Positions 1 through 4,946 of a stretch of DNA of 5,482 nucleotides are shown one piece after another (position 1 is the first letter of the stretch; every line of letters starts with the position of its first letter). The notes below the pieces were generated by a model that made no database searches, was not told where the DNA came from, and worked only from the letters and a program-made list of their open reading frames with translations. The DNA is from Bacteroidales bacterium (GTDB lineage Bacteria; Bacteroidota; Bacteroidia; Bacteroidales; UBA932): NCBI GenBank assembly GCA_004552115.1, contig SFPH01000076.1:1-5482 (forward strand). Direction: 5' to 3'. A program made the translations under genes and the position numbers.

Positions 1-345
1 TCGGATTTTGCAGCTGCTTACGATACTGATTATCAGACTATTGTCCGTAATGTATACAAGGGGGACTCCCCGGCCGGGTATCTCGGCTCATTCGCCCCGT
101 TCATCGCAGGCTACTACGGCACCTGCCCATACGTAAGGGATCTTGTCAGGGAAAACTTCCTGGCATTGTTCGACAGATGTCTTTCGCAATACGGTGCGGT
201 ATGCCGGAGAATCGGCGTTGTGGGCGGATTCGGTGCGGCAATGAAGGATGTCTTCCTGGAGATTGCGGCATTGAAAGGCGTCAGCGTCGGCGTCATTGAG
301 GCATCTCCTGTGGAGGGCCTTGTAAGATATCATTCACAGGACTGA
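1..345 (+). CDS. BadF/BadG-type ATPase, probable N-acetylglucosamine / N-acetylmuramic acid kinase (3' end only)
   Basis: This is the last 114 residues of a protein whose start lies before the window; the frame is open from base 1 to TGA at 343-345. The fragment has features I recognise from the C-terminal half of the BadF/BadG/BcrA/BcrD sugar-kinase family: a GDSPAGYLGSFAPFI segment, a Gly-rich VVGGFGAAMKDVF segment at the position of the family's usual GSVA nucleotide-contact loop, and a terminal EASPVEGLVRYH like the SPMEGLIKYH ending of Bacteroidota homologues. Such kinases phosphorylate GlcNAc or MurNAc in the cytoplasm. The next gene is MurQ, whose substrate is MurNAc-6-phosphate, so a MurK-like role in peptidoglycan recycling is the best inference. 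The same kinase-etherase pairing is known in Tannerella forsythia (murK-murQ). Substrate preference cannot be read from this fragment. The stop overlaps the murQ ATG by one base (TGATG), which suggests translational coupling. Confidence 0.85.
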   Translation, partial: SDFAAAYDTDYQTIVRNVYKGDSPAGYLGSFAPFIAGYYGTCPYVRDLVRENFLALFDRCLSQYGAVCRRIGVVGGFGAAMKDVFLEIAALKGVSVGVIEASPVEGLVRYHSQD

Positions 346-1166
346 TGAATACTACTGAACAATCATCCAATTACCAGAATCTCCAGGACATGTCCGTGAC
401 GGAGATTCTGACCTGCATAAACCACGAGGACAGGCTGGTTCCCTATGCCGTGGCGGAACACATTGACGCCATAGGCCGGCTTGTGGACGGAATTGTCGGG
501 AGGATGCGGAAGGGCGGCCGGGTATTCTATGTCGGAGCCGGGACCAGCGGGCGGCTCGGAGTCCTGGACGCTTCCGAGATTCCTCCGACTTACGGAGTGA
601 GGGACAGGTTCATCGGCCTTATTGCAGGCGGGGACAAGGCGATACGCAATGCCGTGGAGTCCGCCGAGGACAATGCGGAGCAGGGCTGGAATGATATACT
701 GAAGTACAATCCCGTGCCTGAGGACGTGGTGGTGGGCGTGGCTGCTTCCGGCCGTACCCCATACGTCATCGGAGCCGTCAGGAAAGCCAGGGAGGCCGGA
801 CTGCTTACCGGCTGCATCGCCTGCAACAGCGGTACGGAACTCGGCTCGGTTGCCGAGATTCCGATAGAAGTGGTGGTCGGGCCGGAGTTTGTGACCGGAA
901 GCACGAGAATGAAGTCCGGAACGGCACAGAAACTGGTGCTCAACATGATTTCCACCGCAGTGATGATAAGGCTCGGACACGTCAGGGGCAATTCTATGGT
1001 GGATATGCAGCTCACCAACCACAAGCTTGTGGGCAGGGGAGCGAGAATGATAATGGACGAGACCGGGATCAAGGATTACGGCACCGCCGAGAAACTCCTG
1101 CTCAAGTACGGTTCGGTGAGGAAGGCGGTGTCGGCTTATATAGATGGAAGTGAAGATGAAGACTGA
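345..1166 (+). CDS. murQ: N-acetylmuramic acid 6-phosphate etherase MurQ
   Basis: This 273-residue cytoplasmic SIS-fold enzyme cleaves the lactyl ether of MurNAc-6-phosphate, giving GlcNAc-6-phosphate and D-lactate in cell-wall sugar recycling. The diagnostic motifs are present: the sugar-phosphate loop GAGTSGRLGVLDASE (about residues 64-78) followed by IPPTYGV, GLIAGG (91-96), AASGRTPYVIGA (133-144) and VTGSTRMKSGTAQKLVLNM (183-201). The two catalytic glutamates of E. coli MurQ (E83 and E114) correspond to E78 in DASE and E108 in ESAED, so the enzyme should be active. The N-terminal TEQSSNYQNL matches the TEQxS-Y-L opening usual in the family, which supports the ATG at 345. At 273 residues it is slightly shorter than E. 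coli MurQ (298), and it ends in an acidic tail (GSEDED). It sits directly behind a probable amino-sugar kinase and its end overlaps recR, so it is probably part of a multi-gene transcript. Confidence 0.97.
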   Translation: MNTTEQSSNYQNLQDMSVTEILTCINHEDRLVPYAVAEHIDAIGRLVDGIVGRMRKGGRVFYVGAGTSGRLGVLDASEIPPTYGVRDRFIGLIAGGDKAIRNAVESAEDNAEQGWNDILKYNPVPEDVVVGVAASGRTPYVIGAVRKAREAGLLTGCIACNSGTELGSVAEIPIEVVVGPEFVTGSTRMKSGTAQKLVLNMISTAVMIRLGHVRGNSMVDMQLTNHKLVGRGARMIMDETGIKDYGTAEKLLLKYGSVRKAVSAYIDGSEDED

Positions 1167-1794
1167 GAAATATCCTTCAGAACTGCTTGAGAATGCGGTA
1201 GATGCAATTAGTTCATTGCCGGGAGTGGGAGAGAAGAGTGCGCTCCGGCTTGCACTCCATCTTCTCCGCCAGCCGGTGGAGAATGTCAGGCATTTCACCG
1301 ATTCCATAAGGAGACTTCGGGAGGAGGTGGTCTATTGCCGTACCTGCATGATGATTTCGGACGAAGGGGAATGTTCCATCTGCCGGGATATGAGCAGGGA
1401 CCACAATACCGTCTGCGTTGTCGAGAATGTCCGGGATGTGATGAGCATCGAGTCCACGGGCCAGTACCACGGAGTGTATCACGTGCTCGGCGGCAAGATT
1501 TCCCCGATTGACGGCATTGGGCCGTCGGACATAAACATTGTCCAGCTCCGCTCCAGAATCGAGGCTCTCGCCTCCGCTGCTGCGTCTCCGGAACAGGTGG
1601 AGGTGATTTTCGCCCTGAGCGGGGACGTGGAAGGCGAGACCACGGCATTCTACATATACAGGCAGATTTCCCCATTCGGGGTCAGGATTTCCTCTCTGGC
1701 CAGGGGACTCGGCTTCGGGGACGGGCTGGAATATGCCGACCAGCTGACTCTGGGCCGCTCGATAGTGAACAGACAGATTTTCAAACCGCGATAG
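1156..1794 (+). CDS. recR: Recombination mediator protein RecR
   Basis: RecR works with RecO (and RecF) to load RecA on single-stranded DNA at gaps. From the chosen ATG the protein is 212 residues; an in-frame ATG at 1144 would add MEVK. I prefer 1156 because MKTEKYPSELLENAV lines up with the usual Bacteroidota start (short N-terminus, then YPS-LLE-AV), and GGAAG lies 8 bases upstream. Numbered from 1144, the domains are a helix-hairpin-helix LPGVGEKSALRLALHLL (25-41), a four-Cys zinc site (C65, C68, C77, C80), a Toprim domain with CVVENVRDVM (91-100), HVLGG-SPIDGIGPSD (113-129) and SGDVEGETT (159-167), and a C-terminal GDGLEYADQLTLGRSI. In that last motif the residue before LEY, usually Asp or Glu, is Gly. 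The frame overlaps murQ by 11 bases (23 from the alternative start), so expression is probably coupled. Recycling genes and recR have no obvious functional link. Confidence 0.96.
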   Translation: MKTEKYPSELLENAVDAISSLPGVGEKSALRLALHLLRQPVENVRHFTDSIRRLREEVVYCRTCMMISDEGECSICRDMSRDHNTVCVVENVRDVMSIESTGQYHGVYHVLGGKISPIDGIGPSDINIVQLRSRIEALASAAASPEQVEVIFALSGDVEGETTAFYIYRQISPFGVRISSLARGLGFGDGLEYADQLTLGRSIVNRQIFKPR

Positions 1795-1797
1795 TCA

Positions 1798-2346
1798 ATG
1801 TTCAAGGATATACTTCTTTCCGCTTCCCTCTGCGCAGACTGCTTTGCCGTCGCCCTCTGCGCAAGTGTGTCGATGAAGAATGTACGCTGGACGGAAGTCC
1901 TGCGGATCGCATTGATTTTCGCTGTTATCCAGACATCATTCCTTGCAGCTGGCTGGGCCTTCGGGGATTTCATCTCCAGGTACATCATCAAGATTGTTAA
2001 ATATGTGGGAATGGCCCTGCTGATATTCGTGGGCTCGTCAATGATAAGGGAGGTCTTCTCTGATGAGGAGCCCCACAGCCTGACAGGCTTCCGCAACATT
2101 GTCCTCGCAGGCGTGGCCGACAGCATTGACGCCCTCGCGGTGGGAATATCGATGTCGATGGCGGGCCGCATTCTTCCCGAGATGTGGGTGCCGACCGTGG
2201 CTGTGTTCATCTTCACGGCATTGTCCGTAATCGTAGGCATCAAAGGAGGTTCCTTCATAGGCGGAAAGGCAGGACGTCCGGCTGCCGTCACAGGCGGCAT
2301 TGTCCTCATCCTCCTCGGGATCAATATTCCGCTTGGACTCTTCTGA
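1798..2346 (+). CDS. mntP: Manganese efflux pump MntP (DUF204 family)
   Basis: This 182-residue inner-membrane protein is predicted to export Mn2+ and so limit manganese toxicity. The sequence shows the two-fold internal repeat of MntP. An ADCFAVALCASVS segment (13-25) matches the MDAFAAS motif of E. coli MntP, and ADSIDALAVGISMSM (107-121) matches SLDAMAVGVGL. D14 and D111 therefore correspond to the functionally important E. coli aspartates D16 and D118. By eye there are six hydrophobic segments (about 2-22, 35-55, 66-82, 98-118, 130-149, 163-181) with few charges inside them, as in the family. It is slightly shorter than the 188-residue E. coli protein and stops at the end of the last membrane segment. 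The gene begins 3 bases after the recR stop. I see no room for the yybP-ykoY manganese riboswitch that often precedes mntP, so Mn-dependent control, if any, would act upstream of the whole gene run. Confidence 0.93.
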   Translation: MFKDILLSASLCADCFAVALCASVSMKNVRWTEVLRIALIFAVIQTSFLAAGWAFGDFISRYIIKIVKYVGMALLIFVGSSMIREVFSDEEPHSLTGFRNIVLAGVADSIDALAVGISMSMAGRILPEMWVPTVAVFIFTALSVIVGIKGGSFIGGKAGRPAAVTGGIVLILLGINIPLGLF

Positions 2347-2381
2347 CCCAGTGCAACATTTCCGTTTCCGGATGCATCTAT

Positions 2382-2411
2382 GTAACCGGTAAAAGAAATG
2401 TGACTGGTTAT
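2382..2411 (+). promoter_or_regulatory. Inverted repeat abutting the start codon of the VWA lipoprotein gene
   Basis: TAACCGGT at 2383-2390 and ACTGGTTA at 2403-2410 can form an 8-bp stem (one G-U pair) with a 12-base A/G-rich loop; G2382 with T2411 adds a wobble pair. The stem takes up the first two bases of the ATG at 2410-2412. In mRNA this could limit ribosome access, or it could be a small protein-binding palindrome. It lacks a T tract, so it is not an intrinsic terminator. The rest of the 63-base spacer (2347-2409) shows no TAnnTTTG promoter element that I would trust. The structure is seen directly; its function is a guess. Confidence 0.3.
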
Positions 2412-3876
2412 GACAATTAGAATGATCGCAGGCCTTCTGTCGCTTTCGATGGCGGTGTCCTGCATGATGTCCGAAGACTATAATGCGTTCTATGATGGCG
2501 AATTCTATCCTTCGGAGGCGGGGGATGAAGGCTATGATGATGGAGGGGACAGTTTCGATGAAATCAGGGAGAATCCTTTCGTGAAGACCTCGGAAAATGA
2601 CAAATCCACATTCTCGGTGGACGCTGACGGGGCAGCCTACGGCTATATGAGGAAAATGGTGAACAAAGGTTCTCTCCCGCAGCCTAATTCTGTCCGCATT
2701 GAGGAATACCTGAATTATTTTACATTCGACTATCCTGAGCCTCAGGCGGATGCTGCCGTGGCCATAAACGGGGAAGTGGGAGAATGCCCTTGGAACAAGG
2801 CCCACAAACTGATGCGTCTCGGCATCAAGGGCCGCTCGATTCCGGTTTCCCGGTTCCCGAAGGCCAATTATGTGTTCCTCATTGACGTCTCCGGCTCGAT
2901 GAACACCTCTGACAAGCTCGACCTTCTCAAGTCAGGTCTTGCTATGCTGGTGGACAATCTCAATCCCCAGGACAGAATCTCCATCGTGACATATTCCGGC
3001 ACGGTCAAGCTTCTTCTTGAATCCACCCTTGTATCTCAGTCAAGCACAATAAAGAAGGCGATTTCTTCCCTCGCGGCATCCGGCAGCACGGCCGGCGGGG
3101 CCGCCATGAAGATGGCCTATGAGGAATGCCTGAAGAACTATATCGAGGGTGGAAACAACAGGGTGATAATGGGGACCGACGGGGATTTCAATGTGGGAGT
3201 GACCTCTACGGATGCGATTCTGGAAATGGCTCAGGACTATGCAGCAAAGGGTATTTACCTTACAGTCTGCGGTTTCGGTACAGGGAATCTCAATGATTCG
3301 ATGATGGAGAAAGTCTCCAATGCCGGCAACGGGACCTACCAGTATATCGACTCGGAGGACGAGCTGACCAAGGTTTTCGTGAACGAGGTTTCCAAGTTTT
3401 TCAGCGTGGCCAATGACGCCAAGGTCCAGATTACCTTTGACAAGGAGAAGGTGGACAGCTACAGGCTGATAGGCTACGAGAACCGGGTTCTCTCCAGCGA
3501 GGATTTCGAAAATGATGACAAGGATGCCGGCGAAATCGGTGCGGGACAGACCGTTACCGCATTGTATGAAATCATCCCGGCCGAGGGCTATGGTGAAGGC
3601 TCGGATATCGCTGTCTTCGATTTCCGATACAAGGACAAACTCGGGGAGGACAGCATCCCGCTTTCCTGCAATGTGGGAGAGGCTGCCTCCACGTCCACCG
3701 AGTTCCGGTTCGCTGCCGGCGTCGCCGCATACGGATTGACCCTCCTGGATTCCCAGTACAGGGGAGATGCCGATTTTGCAATGGCCTATAACCTTGCAGG
3801 CCAGTCGGAATATGACCCTCACGGCTATCGGGCGACATTCTGCCAGCTTGTGCTCAAGGCTTCTGAAATAAAGTGA
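2410..3876 (+). CDS. VWA-domain lipoprotein, YfbK-like
   Basis: This 488-residue protein starts with a short lipoprotein signal: R4, a hydrophobic stretch and a lipobox ending in Cys18 (MAVSC). It should be exported and lipid-anchored. The ATG at 2410 keeps the positive Arg, which a start at 2422 would lose. An acidic, Tyr-rich linker follows (about 22-50). Next comes the YfbK-type N-terminal region (about 51-125: ENPFVKT, STFSVDADGAAYGYMRKMVNKGSLP, SVRIEEYLNYF) and a VWA domain (about 152-330). The metal-ion-dependent adhesion site is complete: D159-x-S161-x-S163, T227 in GSTAGG and D257 in TDGDFNVG. The C-terminal part (about 335-488) ends in DPHGYRATFCQLV, typical of the YfbK C-terminal domain. 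Homologues are often labelled Ca-activated chloride channel-like, a name I would not take as functional evidence. The role is unknown; metal-dependent protein binding at the cell envelope is the reasonable inference. The gene ends with tandem in-frame TGA codons (3874-3879). It may be read through from mntP, as I see neither a terminator nor a clear promoter between them. Confidence 0.92.
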   Translation: MTIRMIAGLLSLSMAVSCMMSEDYNAFYDGEFYPSEAGDEGYDDGGDSFDEIRENPFVKTSENDKSTFSVDADGAAYGYMRKMVNKGSLPQPNSVRIEEYLNYFTFDYPEPQADAAVAINGEVGECPWNKAHKLMRLGIKGRSIPVSRFPKANYVFLIDVSGSMNTSDKLDLLKSGLAMLVDNLNPQDRISIVTYSGTVKLLLESTLVSQSSTIKKAISSLAASGSTAGGAAMKMAYEECLKNYIEGGNNRVIMGTDGDFNVGVTSTDAILEMAQDYAAKGIYLTVCGFGTGNLNDSMMEKVSNAGNGTYQYIDSEDELTKVFVNEVSKFFSVANDAKVQITFDKEKVDSYRLIGYENRVLSSEDFENDDKDAGEIGAGQTVTALYEIIPAEGYGEGSDIAVFDFRYKDKLGEDSIPLSCNVGEAASTSTEFRFAAGVAAYGLTLLDSQYRGDADFAMAYNLAGQSEYDPHGYRATFCQLVLKASEIK

Positions 3877-3893
3877 TGAAAATTTCCTTGCCT

Positions 3894-3927
3894 ATTGCAT
3901 ATTTTAGGAATTATTTTTCTATATTTG
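3894..3927 (+). promoter_or_regulatory. Putative Bacteroidota-type promoter for the pheA attenuator and operon
   Basis: TATATTTG at 3920-3927 exactly matches the Bacteroidota -7 consensus TAnnTTTG. A weak -33 element, ATTG (3894-3897), lies 22 bases upstream, slightly more than the usual 19-21. The surrounding DNA (3880-3927) is distinctly AT-rich compared with the flanking genes. Transcription would begin a few bases after 3927, hence at or just before the leader ATG at 3936. Placement just ahead of the leader frame and terminator supports the call; the weak -33 box lowers confidence. Confidence 0.62.
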
Positions 3928-3935
3928 CCCCTGTT

Positions 3936-3998
3936 ATGAGAAACAGCACACGATTTTTTGACTACGGGCTTTACTTTTACTTTTATCAGGCAAGATAA
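3936..3998 (+). CDS. Phe/Tyr-rich leader peptide of the pheA attenuator
   Basis: This is a 20-codon frame, ATG at 3936 to TAA at 3996-3998, encoding MRNSTR, then FFDYGLYFYFY, then QAR. Residues 7-17 include four Phe and four Tyr in 11 codons, far beyond chance, with the densest run (Tyr-Phe-Tyr-Phe-Tyr, 3972-3986) near the end. The frame lies just downstream of a promoter and upstream of a strong terminator and pheA. This is the layout of ribosome-mediated attenuation leaders such as pheL of E. coli. The peptide is not expected to have a function of its own: ribosome stalling on Phe/Tyr codons when charged tRNA is scarce would alter downstream RNA folding. No Shine-Dalgarno is visible, and the space after the promoter suggests a leaderless or nearly leaderless start. 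All four Phe codons are TTT, whereas pheA uses only TTC. The sequence does not resemble pheL in detail, so I assign no symbol. Confidence 0.88.
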   Translation: MRNSTRFFDYGLYFYFYQAR

Positions 3999-4059
3999 AG
4001 GTCCGGGTCACGTGTAGATTCATAATTGGGAAATATATGAAGAGGGCTGCCCGGATATC
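3979..4059 (+). promoter_or_regulatory. Attenuator RNA: leader-overlapping hairpin and candidate antiterminator
   Basis: Two structures can be drawn by hand. First, 3979-3987 pairs with 3994-4002 (9 bp, one G-U, six-base loop). It covers the last Tyr-Phe-Tyr codons on one side and the leader stop codon on the other. Second, TCCGGGT at 4002-4008 pairs with GCCCGGA at 4049-4055 (last pair G-U). After a four-base bulge, GATA at 3994-3997 can pair with TATC at 4056-4059. This second structure uses the upper left arm and loop of the terminator and part of its right arm, so it excludes full terminator formation. A ribosome finishing at the stop codon (3996-3998) would cover the 5' antiterminator arm and favour termination; stalling earlier would free it. 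The first hairpin conflicts only with the proximal part of the antiterminator, not with its core at 4003-4008. The pairing is seen in the sequence; the switching is inferred and no folding energies were computed. Confidence 0.6.
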
Positions 4060-4077
4060 GGACGGCCTTCTTTTTTT
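4039..4077 (+). terminator. Intrinsic terminator of the pheA attenuator
   Basis: The left arm 4039-4053 pairs with the right arm 4059-4073 around the loop GATAT (4054-4058). There are 14 pairs out of 15, with a single C-A mismatch (4050/4062), a GC-rich upper stem, and wobble pairs at 4048/4064, 4044/4068 and 4039/4073. The run TTTTTTT (4071-4077) follows at once, with its first bases also able to extend the stem. It lies 23 bases before the pheA ATG, so it would block the operon if formed. It faces the same way as pheA and is too far from the VWA gene (about 160 bases, beyond a promoter) to be simply that gene's terminator. Confidence 0.9.
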
Positions 4078-4100
4078 AGAGAAACGAAACTTACAGATTA

Positions 4101-4946
4101 ATGGCAAAGAAAGTTGCAATACAGGGATTCCACGGCAGTTTCCACGAGCAGGCCGCCTGTATTTTCTATGACAGGCTGGGAGAACCCGGGACGCCGGAAA
4201 TAATTGAATGCGCCACGTTCGAGGGGATGTTCAAGGCGCTCGGGACGGGCGAGGCCGATGCGCTGATCATTGCGGTGGAGAACACGACTTCAGGAGGACT
4301 TCTTCCGAATTTAGACCTCCTCAGACGTTACGGGGCCAAGGTCAAAGGCGAAATCTACCTTCACATACATCAGAATCTGATGGCATTGCCTGGGCAGTCC
4401 CTGGAGGACATAAAAGAGGTCAGGACCCATTACATGGCCATCAACCAGACCCGCCAGTATTTCGAGAGGGAATGCCCGTGGATTCAGATGGTAGAGTCCG
4501 AGGATACTGCCAAAAGTGCCGCTGATGTGGCTGAGGGCCATCTCATGGGGGTTGGAGCAGTGGCATCTTCATTGGCTGCAGAGCGTTTCGGCCTGGAGAT
4601 TCTTGCCGGCAACATTGAGACGTACAAGCAGAATTTCACCCGCTTCCTCATTGTGGATGATGCCGTGAGCGTGCCTGAGGAGAAAATCAACAAGTCCTCC
4701 ATCTGCTTCACTCTTCCGCATACGCCCGGCTCGCTGGCTCACATTCTCACCATTCTCTCGTTCTACGACATGAATCTCTCGAGAATCCAGTCCCTGCCCA
4801 TTCCGGGCGAGAAGTGGCAGTACTTCTTCTACGTGGACATAACATTCGGAAGCTATGAGCGTTATACTCAGGCTCTTTCAGCCGTGAGGCCGCTCGTGGA
4901 GGGGCTTGACATCATGGGCGAATATATACAGGAGGTGACATTATGA
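4101..4946 (+). CDS. pheA: Prephenate dehydratase PheA (monofunctional, with ACT domain)
   Basis: This 281-residue cytoplasmic enzyme converts prephenate to phenylpyruvate, the committed step to phenylalanine. The catalytic domain starts almost at once (VAIQGFHGSFHEQAA, 5-19), so there is no fused chorismate mutase as in E. coli. Further motifs are AVENTTSGGLLPN (58-70), HIHQNLMALPG (88-98) and NFTRF (178-182), which holds the catalytic TRF Thr180. The ACT domain (about 198-276) has HTPGSLAHILTIL and NLSRIQSLPIPGEKWQYFFYVD, the regions that bind Phe in feedback inhibition. One deviation is THY (109-111) where many family members have SHP. The start is at 4101; upstream is A-rich without a Shine-Dalgarno, normal for Bacteroidota. 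Transcription is probably controlled by the Phe/Tyr attenuator directly upstream, so the gene appears to be regulated at both transcript and enzyme level. The stop overlaps the next start (ATGA). Confidence 0.97.
   Translation: MAKKVAIQGFHGSFHEQAACIFYDRLGEPGTPEIIECATFEGMFKALGTGEADALIIAVENTTSGGLLPNLDLLRRYGAKVKGEIYLHIHQNLMALPGQSLEDIKEVRTHYMAINQTRQYFERECPWIQMVESEDTAKSAADVAEGHLMGVGAVASSLAAERFGLEILAGNIETYKQNFTRFLIVDDAVSVPEEKINKSSICFTLPHTPGSLAHILTILSFYDMNLSRIQSLPIPGEKWQYFFYVDITFGSYERYTQALSAVRPLVEGLDIMGEYIQEVTL
4931..4937 (+). promoter_or_regulatory. Strong Shine-Dalgarno sequence for the aminotransferase gene
   Basis: GGAGGTG at 4931-4937 lies five bases before the ATG at 4943, inside the last codons of pheA. 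It is the clearest ribosome binding site in the window; most other starts here have none. It fixes the aminotransferase start and, together with the ATGA overlap, suggests reinitiation or independent loading at an internal operon junction. It also encodes Gln-Glu-Val of PheA, so part of the match may reflect coding constraint. Confidence 0.7.

Noticed and set aside
363..1307. Long open frame on the minus strand (about 314 codons) opposite murQ and the recR start.
   Set aside because: It lies wholly opposite strongly identified genes, its His/Arg/Pro/Ser-rich translation resembles no family I recognise, and long antisense frames are common in GC-rich coding DNA.
1795..1797. Search for a manganese (yybP-ykoY) riboswitch before mntP.
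   Set aside because: Only three bases separate recR and mntP, and I saw no such structure in the end of recR.
1650..2465. Minus-strand open frame (about 271 codons) opposite recR end and mntP.
   Set aside because: It mirrors the codon pattern of genes on the other strand and has no recognisable domain or start signal.
3040..3822. Minus-strand open frame (about 260 codons) opposite the VWA gene.
   Set aside because: The VWA frame has clear domains and motifs throughout; the antisense translation looks random.
3881..3912. AATTTCC (3881-3887) and GGAATT (3907-3912) as a possible terminator for the VWA gene, followed by ATTTTTC.
   Set aside because: The stem is only about six pairs with a bulge, is AT-rich and has a 19-base loop; too weak to list as a terminator, though no better one is present for this gene.
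4009..4014. CACGTG palindrome in the attenuator region.
   Set aside because: A six-base palindrome is expected by chance, and it does not fit the hairpins drawn for the switch.
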